Source of the DNA: Cercis canadensis
Lineage: Eukaryota > Streptophyta > Magnoliopsida > Fabales > Fabaceae
Direction: 5' to 3'
Assembly (NCBI GenBank): GCA_003255065.1
Contig: QAOA01002281.1
Span: 49,547 to 113,546, forward strand
Length of the DNA stretch: 64,000 nt
Shown here: positions 22,351 to 34,376 of the stretch, piece after piece
Position numbering within the stretch: the first letter of the stretch is position 1
How the letters are laid out: each line of letters starts with the position of its first letter
Translations under genes and position numbers: made by a program
The notes under the pieces: model-generated
Told to the model about the DNA's origin: nothing
Database searches by the model: none
Seen by the model: only the letters and a program-made list of their open reading frames with translations

Positions 22351-22488
22351 CACTCAACGAGATTCTCTCTCCATCCTTCATAAAAAGAAATAATAAAAAA
22401 TTTAAAACTGTTATATTAGTGAAAATTATTTCAAAAGTACCATATCTATATAATTAAGATGAAAAACTACATTATTAAAGTACTTATC
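22335..22488 (-). repeat. Right terminal inverted repeat of the Mutator-like element
   Basis: The reverse complement aligns with 16595-16757. The inner boundary is near AATTGCGACACTCAAC, a motif that is repeated further inside. Confidence 0.78.
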
Positions 22489-22869
22489 CCCAAATACATA
22501 TGTGCTTTTGAGCTGTCAAATTGGGGCCTGCATCGCAGGCTGGCCTGATTAACCCACATACAAAATTAGGTTGGGTTTGGCCCATAAGCTAATCGTTTAT
22601 GTTTTAAAAATTAAAAGCTTTTTTTTTTTTATATCTAAAAAATACTTTAAAACAAAAAAGAAGACTTTTCCCCATTAGCGGACCCAAAAACCCCACGGTC
22701 CCAGCCCCAAACCCCTAACTCTCCTTTCGCCTCTCCTTCTCTTTCTACCTCTCTCGGCGGCGAATCCTTCCAACGGCAATCACCCTCAATTCTCGTTGGC
22801 TCTCTTTCTCACTCTCACTAGCTGATACTTGATCATTTTCTTGCTAGTTCATAATTAGAAGGAACAAAA

Positions 22870-25800
22870 ATGGTGAAGAGGAGCAAGAGTAAGTATATTT
22901 GTTTCTCACATCTCTTTTCATTGCTTATCTGCTCAAAAGTTTTTATTTTTTGGTTAATTACCGTTTGGTAGAGATGGGTTTTTTTTTTTTTTTTAATTGT
23001 TTAATTTTTTGGTGTATTACTGTTTGGCGGATGGGTTTTTGTTATATCGCTTAATTTTTGGTTGATTTCTGTTTTGCAGAGAGTAAGAGTAAGAGGATTT
23101 CTTTGAAGAAGAAGTACAAGATCATAAGGAAGGTGAAGGAGCACCACAGGAAGAAGGCCAAGGAAGCCAAAAAGCTTAACTTTGGGAAAAAGAAGGTTGA
23201 GAAGGATCCTGGTATACCCAATGATTGGCCTTTCAAGGAACAGGAGCTTAAGGCCCTTGAAACCAGAAGAGCTCGTGCTATTGAGGAATTGGAGCAGAAG
23301 AAAGCTGAGAGGAAGGAGAGGGTACTAATTTATTTTTTGTTGTTAGATTGTGCTATGATTGAATTTCTTTGCATTTTTCAATTTTCAAGACTTTTAAAAT
23401 AAATCTAATGTTCTATATTACCAGAAACAAATCTTTTATACCAAAGAAAAAAATTCTAAAGTTTTGAAATGAAGTATCTGTCCATTTATACAATTTAAGA
23501 TGGACCGTGGGTTTGACAACAATATTAGATGGTCACATATCTTTTATAGATTGCTAATCTATAATTTTATGAACTCTTAATGGTCTTATAAGGTATAAGT
23601 ATTATTCTACCGAGTCAACTTATTACTTTGGCGGATATCTTACTAATTTCCATGAGGTTTAGGAATTATTGATATATACAAAGTTCTTTCACCATATTCA
23701 GGTGAACTCAGACATATGTAAATACTAATGTGTTATGTCTTAATTTAATTGCTTGTTCATAATTTGAACTTTTTGTATGCTTTTGGTATGCAGTTTTTTA
23801 TTGATTTTCCATTCTTATTGTATGGTTTTTATCCTTACTATGGCCAACACTTGTTTCAGGCTCGAAAGAGGAAGTTGGGTTTGTTAGAGGAGGATGATGT
23901 ATCCAATTTGGCTGAAACAGCTGCTAGTGAGCAAACTTTTATTCAGGCAACCAGGGGGAAAAGCCGAGGTATTTCAATCTCTCATTGGTGGAAATTTGGT
24001 TTAAGCCATACAGTGCTTGTTTTCCTCCACTAGTTTCCTAGTATTCCTTATTTGTAGTATGCCTTATCTTTCGCAGATAACTCAGATAGGTCCTTCTACA
24101 AGGAGTTGGTAAAGGTCATTGAAGCGTCTGATGTAATTGTGGAGGTCCTTGATGCCCGGGATCCTCTAGGTACCAGATGCATTGACATGGAAAAGATGGT
24201 GATGAAATCTGGTCTTGATAAGCATCTAGTATTACTTTTAAATAAAATTGGTAATGTCTGCCCTCCCATTTCTGTCTTCTCCAATTAGGAATATGTGCGT
24301 TCTGTCTGGTTTCAGCTTTGTTTGACCACATTTTTGTTCCTAAATCAGATCTTGTACCCCGAGAGTCTGTAGAAAAGTGGCTTAAGTACCTCAGAGAAGA
24401 ATTGCCTACTGTGGCCTTCAAGTGCAGCACTCAAGAGCAGAGGTCAAACTTAGGTTGGAAATCTTCCTCAAAGCAAGCCAAGCCAAGTAATCTTTTGCTA
24501 ACAAGTGATTGTCTTGGAGCTGATACTCTTATCAAATTGTTGAAGAATTACTCAAGAAGCCATGAGGTAGCTTTAGCATAGGATTATTTAATGATGATAA
24601 GTTTCTACCTAAAACTAAGGTTTTGACTTTGAATGTGGATCTTTTTCGGACCTGCTACTCTCACTCTATTGAAAATTAGTTGAGATCTGCTGTTAGAAAT
24701 CTTTTTGGTCAATTTTACATGCTCCCCAATGCTGATACCTTTTTCGTATCTTCAACTTCACTTTTGTCCAAATTCTTTGTGGCTTCTCTTAACCTTCAAT
24801 TCTACAACATGAATCGTTTGATTTTTCTGTGCAAGCGATATTGTGTTGTAAGTGTCATCTTAAACAAACTCTCTTGACCTCATTCTTAATTAATTGTTGT
24901 GTTGATGCCACTAGATTTATACAAATATTTATCTTTGTCATCCATTGTGTCCTCATTCTTGTGTATTCTACTTCATGCATGCATGCCCATGTGTATATGA
25001 GGGCATCCGACTCGGGTGTTCATACACATATTTGATACTCTACTAAATCTAGAGAACCTAACAGAACTTATTTAGAAGCTTTTCAAAATTGGCAGTGTTA
25101 TAATTTATGGTGTTTATCTGGTAATTCTTTTTGCATTTCTACGAACTTCGCTTAGACTTTTTACATTTTATTGTTACTGGCTGGGTCATTCTTCATTTCT
25201 TAGTATCCTTGCCTTGGCAGATCAAGAAGTCAATCACAGTGGGTATCATTGGCCTGCCCAATGTTGGTAAGAGTAGCCTCATTAATAGCCTGAAGAGAAG
25301 CCATGTTGTCAATGTTGGTGCTACTCCTGGGTTAACAAGATCATTGCAAGAGGTTCAATTAGACAAAAATGTTAAGTTGCTGGACTGTCCTGGTGTTGTT
25401 ATGCTCAAGTCTCAAGAAAATGATGCGGCTATAGCTTTGCGCAATTGCAAGAGAATTGAGAAGCTAGATGATCCAATTAGCCCAGGTACGTGAAGACCTT
25501 TCTTTTCTTTTGGCTGGTCAGTGCACTTAACTATTTATGTACATTCTAGTGATGCATTTGAAAGTGGATGGTTGAAACTAAATTAAGATGTATTGATAGA
25601 ACAAAATTTATAATTTTTGCAAGCAGCAACATTACACCATTTTGATTAGTTGTGGTCTAGCAAACTGAGTAACTAGGCCCATATTTGTGGACTTGGGCCT
25701 GGAAATAACAATCACTGGATTTAGTCTGGTAAGAAACACACGCTTCAAGTTTCCAACAATTTGTATACTTACTCTAGGCCCTCGAATATTTATGAAGGGC

Positions 25801-28233
25801 TTCTAAAAATGAAAATATGAGGTGATAAATTGCAACTTTCTAATCCTCTGTCACCAGACTGTTTCACTTAAATTTCAGGCTTAAGATATCTCTTTGTACC
25901 CTTCACTAGATTAGTCTGCTAAGAAACACACTCTTCAACTTTTCAACTAGTTATGTACCTACTCCAGACACTATAACATTTATAAAGGCCTTCTAAAAAG
26001 GAAAGGTGAAGTGATAAATTACAATTTTTAATGATCCTGTGTTACCTGGCTGCTTGATTCGTTTTTCACACCTAAGACATCTCTATATACCTGTCGGCTT
26101 TTGCTACATTTGGTCATTGCTATCCAGAGCAGCAGCTGCTTCTTGGAGGAAGAATAATCATGCAGATATATTATATCATCCTTCCTCCTTGCCCCTCTTT
26201 CCTTTCATTTTTTATATGCCATTTTACTTTTAGGTTCAATTGCATTCAGCCCATCCTTTCAACTTTGATCTATATACAAATAACCCCTACCGAAATCCCC
26301 ATCTTGTTATAGCTTGCTAAATGCACAGCTACATTAGGCTTGATTAGGTTAGAACTCAGCTTGCAAGATTTTCTTCCTCGGGGAAGACAAGCCCAAGCCT
26401 TTGGTTTCTTACATGGGCCATGCTTGGCTTGTTTAATCTTAAATTTGACTCAAACTAGTTGGGCCAAGCCCTGATGCTAATTGCTCTGGCTTGGTTTTCC
26501 TGATTTCCTCCTTCAGCCACCCTGTTCTACCATCTAAGGTTTGAAGCTTAAGGAAAGGGTTTATTAGAGCCAATATAAAATCTCAGGGAGTATGGTTACT
26601 TGTGGGATTTAGTGTGCTTGAGCCATAGTTGAAAACGAGTTTGGTGTAATTTAAACTTGTATTTGTGGATGGTGGGGGAGTGGGGGTCAGTCACTAGGTC
26701 TCATGTTTGTGATGTTTTATGGTCCTATTTCCATGCCTTAACCTGTCTGGTTGCTCCTGCAAGGGTTGTATGATAACTCTAGCATCAATTGCCATTTCAG
26801 CCATTTCTCATCCCAAGTCTTATAAAATCTGAGTTGTGCATTAGGCATTGGCAATGCAGCTGCCAACATTTCTTTGTCCTTTAGGATGTATGATAGACTA
26901 TCACTGGATCATGACAGATAATGCTTGAGTACCAGTTTTATTGTTTCAAAGATTTTATTGTCCTAGAGCTATACCTCTCTTCCCCCCTTCTCTCTATCTT
27001 TGATTGGGGGAGGAGGGGATTCATATGTTTGATTGCTTGGTACATTTTCCAGCTAATAAACAAAGTTCTATTAATTTAAGGAAGTAAACTGACACTCTGA
27101 ATTCTTATACTTGGCACCAAAAAGTTCTTGTATTTAATAGAAAATTGTAAGTCATAATATTAACTCTTGGTACTTTTTCCAGCTATTATTTTTCTTTTGG
27201 CCACAAAAGGAGATGCTAATTCATCTTCCCTTTTTCCTTGAACAATACAGTGAAGGAAATTCTCAAGCTTTGTCCAGCTAGACTACTGGTGACAATTTAC
27301 AAGATTGCAAGCTTTGATTCAGTTGATGACTTTCTACAGAAGGTCGCTTCTGTTAGGGGCAAGCTTAAAAAGGGTGGAGTAGTTGATGTTGAAGCTGCTG
27401 CACGAATTATTCTTCATGACTGGAACGAGGGTATGCATATATGGGGCTTACCCAAACTCAGAAAAGCACAAACCAAAAGAAGCTGAAAACATGTTCTTTT
27501 GAAGTTAAAAAATAGGAAAACATTACCAAACTAACATGAATGTGTACTTGTATGTTTCAGGTAAAATTCCATATTATACAATGCCACCAGTTAGGAATCA
27601 AGGAGAACCTTCAGAAGCCAAGATAGTTTCTGAGTTTTCGAAAGAGTTTAACATTGATGAAGTCTACAATAGTGAATCTTCATTCATAGGAAGCCTTAAA
27701 GCTGCAGATGACTTCAATCCTGTTGAAGTTCCTTCGAGTGGCCCTCTCAACTTTGATGAGAAGATGTTAGAGGTTTGTTACTCATAACATTTTAGTGTTC
27801 TCTATGTTGCTGTACTGTTGAAAGGCATTTAAACCAGAGTTTATCTAAGTTATGGACTGCTGGTTTAAATCTTTTTCGCTTTAATTAATTATATCATTTT
27901 GTCTTCCTTTATATCTATATTTATCAGGATGACGCACAGCCTGAACTACCAAATCAAGGTGAACAAGGTCCTGAAAACATGGCTGACAATGATGATGATG
28001 AGTCTATGGAATCTGAAGAAGAGGTTGATGAGAACAAGGGGAAAACTGCCAAGAGTAGGCAAAATGAAAAGTTATATGCAGCTGAGGGTATACTTAATAC
28101 AAAGCTTAGAAAAGCAGAGAAGAAAAGAAGGAGAAAGGCTAACAAATCTACATCTGATGCCATGGATGATGATTATGACTTCAAAGTTGACTACGTCCAA
28201 AAGGGAACTGAAATGGATGCTGATGAGGAGTGA
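22870..28233 (+). CDS. NSN1: Nucleostemin-like GTPase (NSN1 / GNL3 homologue)
   Basis: Nine exons: 22870-22888, 23080-23321, 23860-23968, 24077-24250, 24349-24566, 25221-25485, 27251-27430, 27561-27772 and 27928-28233. They join in phase and encode 574 residues, close to the family's usual length. The N terminus is basic and coiled coil ([34 protein letters not shown]), the GN3L/Grn1 domain that targets the nucleolus. The GTPase is circularly permuted: G4 NKID (about 179-182) comes before G1 GLPNVGKSS (265-273), then GATPGLT and G3 DCPG (309-312). The C terminus is acidic with a KKRRRK block. The family acts in 60S ribosome assembly and in stem-cell and flower maintenance. The stop at 28231 may be slightly premature. 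It is convergent with GSA. Confidence 0.96.
25721..26100 (+). repeat. Tandem duplication (about 190 bp) in NSN1 intron 6
   Basis: Two direct copies start at TTAGTCTGGTAAGAAACACA (25721) and TTAGTCTGCTAAGAAACACA (25911). They share blocks for CTTCTAAAAA, GTGATAAATT and CTTAAGACATCTC-type words in the same order. Identity is moderate, so the duplication is old. Confidence 0.7.
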
Positions 28234-29314
28234 AGGTGAGGATGATGATGATCAAATGAATGGCGAGGTGATGTCTGGAATTCATGTCAATGAAAGATGG
28301 AAGAGTGGGCATGAAACTTCAATTTTGGGTTTTTAAGATTTTTGTATTAGTTTATCCCTATTTATATAATTTAGTTTTTTGGCAACATGCACAAACAAAT
28401 CTGTTATATGAAAAGAAGCTTGTGTCCACTAACGGCATCTGGCAATGTAATTTTTCTTTCAGTTCTTTTACCACTTTTTTCTGCATTACTGTGCCCATTT
28501 GTCTTCCAGGAGTGATGACCAATAATTCTATACATAAACGTTTGCCAATAACTTATCACAAATTGTGCTGTGTCAAAAATGTAGTCCAATCTGGTTTTCG
28601 TCTATTTCAGTTCAGATTTTTGCACTATGTTTAGAGGAAGGAAATAACGTGGCAATGACATTTACACAACACAACTCAGTTGTCTTTTGCAAAATTTTCT
28701 CAAATACAACATATGTTTTTTTGTAAGTCAGTGAGTCCTATTATTGAAGCACTCATAATTGTAATTTTGTGTGGGGAAATTGTCTTGAGAATTTTCCTGC
28801 TGTAATTTTGTGTAGATGAAATGCTTTGAAAACCTCTTTTTATTTAAAGGAAGGCCTTAAACATGTCATTTTTGTAGTCATATGATCTACAGCTCAAATG
28901 GCTCAAAATATAGACTCTAGAAATCAACAAAATCTCATTATCACCACTTTCATTATGGTTGATCATTTTCATTTACTTTGTGTATAATGGTAATTCTTGT
29001 CTCGGGAATCTCTTTCTCTCTCTTTCTTAATTATTCCCCCAATATGATGATAAGAAAACAATAATAAACGATGGTAGCAAATTTAGCCGTTATTAGGAGA
29101 TATACAGGAAAGCTACGAGTTTCATGAATCAGAGGCTTCAGCTTAAATTGATACATTCAGTAGTTACAGGACCCAAAAATGGTAGACTTAACAGTTACAG
29201 GTTGTAATCAAAGCAACTGCCACAATATTACAGTCTACATTGACCTACAAAAGCAAGGGAAATCACCTTGGAAAAACTCAATTAGCGATAAATCAAAGAT
29301 ACAGAGATTAACAC
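28234..29314. other. Intergenic between convergent NSN1 and GSA
   Basis: The 3' UTRs of both genes presumably occupy much of this 1.1 kb. Just after the NSN1 stop, a different frame continues as an acidic tail to about 28300. Otherwise nothing is recognised. Confidence 0.6.
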
Positions 29315-32143
29315 TCATATCTGCCTGAAAACCCTCTCAGCAGCTGCTATTGTCTTTTTAATGTCATCAGGAGAATGTGCCAAGCTAGTGAACCCAGCCT
29401 CAAACTGTGAAGGTGCCAAATATACACCTTCTGCCAACATTCCCCAGTAGAACCTAGCAAATTTGGCTGTATCACTCTTTTTGGCATCTGCAAAATTGTA
29501 GACAGGTCCTTCTGTGAAGAAAAAGCCAAACATCCCACTTATATACCCACCACATATTGCATGCCCTGCCCTCTTTCCTGCACCAATAATACCTTGAACA
29601 AGTTCAGCTGTGATTTTATCTAAGTATTCATAAGTTCCTGGCTCCTTAATACGCTTCAGAGTCTGTATGCCTGCAGTCATGGCCAAAGGGTTCCCACTCA
29701 AGGTCCCAGCCTGGTACATAGGTCCTGCAGGTGCCACCATTTCCATAATATCCCTCCTCCCCCCATATGCACCGACTGGTAGACCCCCACCGATGATTTT
29801 TCCTAGAGTTGTTAAGTCGGGAGTTATGCCAAAATATTCCTGAGCTCCACCATAGGACAAACGGAATCCAGTCATTACTTCATCAAAGACGAGGAGGGCA
29901 TCGTTTTCCTTGGTGATTGTGCGCAAGGCATTAAGAAAATCACCTTTAGGGGCAATGAAACCAGAGTTCCCAACAACAGGTTCAAGAATTACTGCTGCTA
30001 TCTCTCCTTTGTTGCTCTCAAAAAGCCTCTCAACAGCTGAGATGTCATTGTAGGGAGCTATAAGGGTTTCAAAAGTGGCTGCTCTAGGAACACCAGGGGA
30101 GTCAGGAAGTCCTAAGGTGGCAACTCCACTACCTGCTTTCACAAGAAAAGGATCAGCATGACCATGGTAACATCCCTCAAACTTGATTATCTTCTCCTTG
30201 CCGGTAAAAGCACGGGCCAGGCGGAGCATGCCCATGCATGCTTCTGTGCCTGAATTAACAAATCGAACCATTTCGATGCTTGGAACAGCAGAAATAACCA
30301 ATTCTGCCAATTCATTTTCCAGCAGACAAGGAGCACCAAAGCTGGTTCCTTTTTTCATTGTCTCAGCTAGAGCTGCAAGCACCTGAAATGAATATTAAAG
30401 ATGAATTTTGGTCACAACCGAGCCATGTCAATATCTTAGAGCAATCCCAAAACAGTAGAGAAATGAATGGAGCATCTTCCATTACTGAGATCTTGTTTAG
30501 TGAAATGTCTAGATAATTACAAGTAGTTCTATAATTCCCATATCCCCAAATCTCATGCAAGATGGCTGGACCACAACTACCATTACCAAAAGAATAGGAT
30601 AAGAGGAGCCTGAACCATTAAAAGTAAGGGATCACTTCTTCACTTCTCTCAAGAGCAAGACCCTCTTCCCCACTCTTCCACCAAAAACAAAAACACATCA
30701 ATGAGTTATCAATAACTAATCTTTGCCTTAACAGGAAGAGGTTGCTAAATTGTTGTTATCAACAACTCAGTAGCAAAACAATTTGTATTGATATAAAAGC
30801 GTCTACATGATTTTTTTTTTTAATCAAAAAAAGCTATCTCAAGCTAGAAATATCCAGTGGATTTAGGAGCAGAAGTAGACTCCAGGCACAATAGCAGCAT
30901 GTATAAATTAAAAACAACCACAGAAAGCATTTTAAACCGAATAGAACTGCATGACCATATCGAGAAAGAATAAAACCTGATCATCTGCATGACCAATTAT
31001 TGCAGGCCCCCAAGAACCCACATAGTCAATGTACTCATTGCCATCTATGTCCCACATGCGAGATCCCTTGACTGAATCAATTACAATTGGTTGTCCACCC
31101 ACAGATTTAAAGGCACGGACTGGAGAGTTGACACCTCCAGGCATCAATTCCTGAAAAGAAAAATCATATATGTCCTGAGTCAGCTATCACCGGTCAACTT
31201 CAGTCATCAGGAAAAAGAAAGTGATAACTGAAATTATAAAATAACAATGTAATGCAACATATAATAGTAATCAGAACTTAACAACCAGTGGCATGTATAA
31301 TCTCTTAAAATCTTATGGAGCTTCAAGTGATGGCTTCAGAAAACGGTCTATAAGTACTTAAGATAGATCATGGAGGTGGGCTAAGCAAATTACAAGGCAT
31401 AGAATATAGATCATAAAGTAAAAAATGACTGGAATTTAGAGTATCAAATTTTTAATTTTGTTTTTATATCAAAACCATACCTCATTGGCCCTCAGTGTTA
31501 ACTTTAGAGTTCAAATAGAAAACAGGCTTTAGGAGTATCAAATTAGTAAGCGGGGCTTTCCCCAACAGCATATATAGCTATGTATCCTTATCTCACATGT
31601 CTTCAGTGTATTGATAAGAAGTCCCATTAACATCAGCCAGGAAGAAAGGTAAAAAAGTAAAAAAAATTATGTAAGAGAAGCATTCATCAAAGCATTTCCC
31701 TCTTTCCAAGCAGAGCTTCAATATCCCAACTTTTTATGTCAATATCACAAAATTCGCAGCTGATAAATTGCAATTTGCATTTTGCAAGTGGAAATTACAC
31801 AATTAGAATTAAACCCACAGATAGTAAAAGAAGCGAGAAACTGAAATAAATCACCACAATTCTAAAAATCCACATAATTTTCTAAGATAAAGTAGTCCAT
31901 TGCAATAAGGATGAGCAATACAGAATCAAAAAGAGAATGGGAATTGGGTAACTTTACTTTGGCAGCAGCGAAAGCTTCTTCAGACTTGGTGAGAGTGAGA
32001 TTCTTTTTGGTCTTCTCGTCAATGGATACTGCCATTATAACCGAACGACCAGATGATCGAGAAGAAGAGTGCATTCGAGAACTCATCGTTGAGCTCGAAA
32101 GCCCTAAGCTAACCCCTACTCCTGTAATAGCAGCACCAGCCAT
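29315..32143 (-). CDS. GSA: Glutamate-1-semialdehyde 2,1-aminomutase, chloroplastic
   Basis: Three exons, 32143-31958, 31150-30977 and 30382-29315, encode 475 residues, the normal plant length. The first about 40 residues are Ser/Ala/Arg-rich ([19 protein letters not shown]), a chloroplast transit peptide. The mature enzyme starts near the conserved TLTKSEEAF, then [14 protein letters not shown]. Class-III aminotransferase marks include [29 protein letters not shown] and the PLP-lysine motif [18 protein letters not shown] (Lys about 315). It converts glutamate-1-semialdehyde to 5-aminolevulinate, the committed precursor of chlorophyll and haem, in the stroma. The ATG at 32143 gives the full transit peptide. 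No damage is seen. Confidence 0.97.
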
Positions 32144-32276
32144 TTTTGCTTCTCAATTCTCTCTCGCTCTCTCTGTCTGAAGTCAGATGTGAAGGGTGGG
32201 CGATGAAGATGATAAGGACACAGAGTTGTAGTATGCAACCTTAGCCTTTGGGAATTTGATAGTGGCTCCGTACGAT

Positions 32277-32301
32277 ATATATATATATATATATANTATA
32301 T
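32277..32301. repeat. (TA)n tract with a single N
   Basis: A TA run upstream of GSA, interrupted by one N at 32296. The true length is probably unresolved. Confidence 0.8.
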
Positions 32302-32847
32302 TCGGGTTTAAATTATATTAATTTGACAAAAGCTGAATTTTTTTTGGAAAATGTCATTCATACCCCTTAAATTCATACTATTTTATATGCTCTAGGCCTG
32401 AATTTGAATGTGGGTTATTCAAAAATAAAGTTCAAGTAAAACTTTTTTTTTTTTTTGTCTCCGAAAGATATATACATAATTAATGTAGTTATTGAAAGAT
32501 AACTTTGATCATAAAAAATAATCTTTCATCAACCCTCATCCACTAAACGTATTACATTATATTTAATGTGCCACATAAAAAGTTCTGTCAATTTTTACTA
32601 AAAAATAAAAAAAGAAAAAGAAAAGAGAGAGGATTCAAAATAAAGAGAAAATAGTATTTCTCTTGTTTGGATGCTGTGAAAATGAAAAGGGAAGAAAATA
32701 GGAAGAAAGTAACTTTTTAAAATTTGATAAAATATAAAATTATACACATGCCTTTAAAAGAAATTGAAACTAGTATCATTAATAATGACAAAATGATCCA
32801 ATTTCCTTTTTTTAATCCCTTCATTATATTTTCTCTCTATGAATGGA

Positions 32848-33340
32848 GGGTTCTGTGACCCCAATATTATAATTTACAAACTTATTTATCTATTTATTAT
32901 ACTTTTAAAATTATATTTACCTAAATATTATACTTTTAAAAAATTAAAAATCTGACAGTGTGGGACTCATTGGACATGTTGTATCTCATGTGGTGCCATC
33001 TAATGGGGACACACATGGGATTCGGCATGTCCCACTTGGCCACACACACAAGAAAGAGAAGAAGGTGTGAAGACGAAATGGAGAAAGAGAAGATAAAAGG
33101 GAGAGAGAGAAGATGAAAGAGAGAAAGAAAAAATGAAACTTGACATGCCGGATCTTAAGTAACGTGTTCCTATTAGACGCGCCACGTGAGATCCGACGTG
33201 TTCAGGGGACTCATGTTGTTTGATTTATTTTATTTTATTTTTAGTTTTTTAAAAAGTATAGTATTTAGGTAAATAATTTTTAAAATGTGTGATAGATAAA
33301 TAAATAAGGTTGTAAAATATGATATTGGGGTCAACCTCCC
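32848..33340. mobile_element. Mutator-type foldback MITE, second family
   Basis: About 493 bp. The ends are GGGTTCTGTGACCCCAATAT and the complement of a copy ending in TTGGGGTCAACCTCCC. The inverted repeats run inward for about 110 bp through TTATTTATCTATTTATT-like and TTACCTAAATA blocks. Flanks ATGAATGGA (32839-32847) and ATAAATGGA (33341-33349) match at 8 of 9, consistent with a 9-bp duplication. The middle is GA-rich. It has no coding capacity. Confidence 0.82.
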
Positions 33341-33349
33341 ATAAATGGA

Positions 33350-33985
33350 GAGAAAACTTTTGGTGAGCCCTACATGCACTTTTGACGCAATTTGTTTCTC
33401 TCTTATTTTTTTTTTTCTTACAACCAAACAATGAAAAATAACTTTTCACCTTCATTTTCTTCCCTCATTTTATTTTCCGGTCCCTACTTTTCTCTCAATC
33501 CAAACATAGGGTAAGAGAACTTAGACAAAATACTATTTTGATCGATAACATTATCTTCTAAGAACTAAAGTGATATTAAAATTCTCAGAAAAACTAAATT
33601 GATTGTACATGTATCTTTCAGAGACCAAAAATGTGTATTTTCTACATTTTTGGTGATTTTCTCATATTACCAAGATTGTTCCTTTTGTTCTTGTTTTACC
33701 TTTTGAGTGTACGTTGTCCTTTCTTCCTCTGTATTCATGTTGCTTTTAGTCTCTAATGTAACCAATTCTTTGCTTGCTTCCACCTTTTCTTGATCATCAG
33801 TAACATTATCCTGCACCTTATCACAAAAGATAAAATTGATTAAAAAAAAGAAAACAATTTTTGTTGTGAAAAGAAATTTAAGTGAAAATCCCTGATATTT
33901 TTAAGTACTTTTAATGATTTAATTAAGGCATTGAATCTAAGATTAATTGAGCAACAAAACACACAATGCTCCAGCTGACTGTTCA
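33350..33985. other. Intergenic, nothing recognised
   Basis: AT-rich sequence between the foldback element and the duplicated promoter block. No coding, RNA or repeat structure is evident. Confidence 0.5.
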
Positions 33986-34376
33986 GACAAATATGTATAA
34001 ATGGACCTAGTTGTAAATGTTAGAATGGATGAAGTGTCTTAATTTGTAATTTAAACATAAGGAAGAGGAGGTTGACAACCAAAAAAGGCTGTGCCTCTAT
34101 CTCTTGGGTATTATTTCACTTTGCCTACCGCCCAAGATCACCACAAGGATAGCAAAAAAGGAACAAGACTATAGAACTAGAGAGAAAAGTATATGGCCGT
34201 ACTTGGAAGATCCTCAACTTCAAGTACATAACCATTTTAAATTCCTATGTCTATAGGATTAGGTTTCCAAAGTAACCATATTCCCCTCAATTTTCCCTGC
34301 TTTTGCTATATATACCCCCACCAACCTTTTCTTTGAGCACAATAAGGTCCTTTAGTGGGTTGAAAATGCAATATAG
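33986..34376 (+). repeat. Duplicated defensin-type promoter block without its gene
   Basis: This block matches 47308-47536 joined to 48687-48806 in the same orientation. Shared words include ACAAATATGTATAAAT, GGAAGAGGAGGTTGACAACC, ATATGGCCGTACTTGGAAGA, a TATA box CTATATATACCCC (about 34306-34318) and AGCACAATAAGGTCCTTTAG. In the other copy the start codon of a defensin-like gene follows about 10 bases later. Here the sequence diverges at about 34350 and no open frame follows, so the coding part has been lost. Confidence 0.85.

Larger units (their letters stand above)
16595..22488. mobile_element. Decayed Mutator-like element carrying PMD and mudrA genes
   Basis: Both ends form long terminal inverted repeats of about 160 bp. 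The left end runs inward from GGTCAAGCACATCAATAATG at 16595 and the right end from the complement of a copy ending at 22488. They share GCAGTTTTTCAT-like, TAATTATATA, AGTTTTAAATTTTTTATT and GTTGAGTGTCGCAATT blocks in the same order. Flanking 9-mers CCCAAAAAG (16586-16594) and CCCAAATAC (22489-22497) match at 7 of 9 and may be an eroded 9-bp target duplication, the size expected for Mutator. Inside are a plant-mobile-domain gene on + and a mudrA remnant on -. A foldback element is nested at 20890-21305. About 5.9 kb. Confidence 0.8.
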
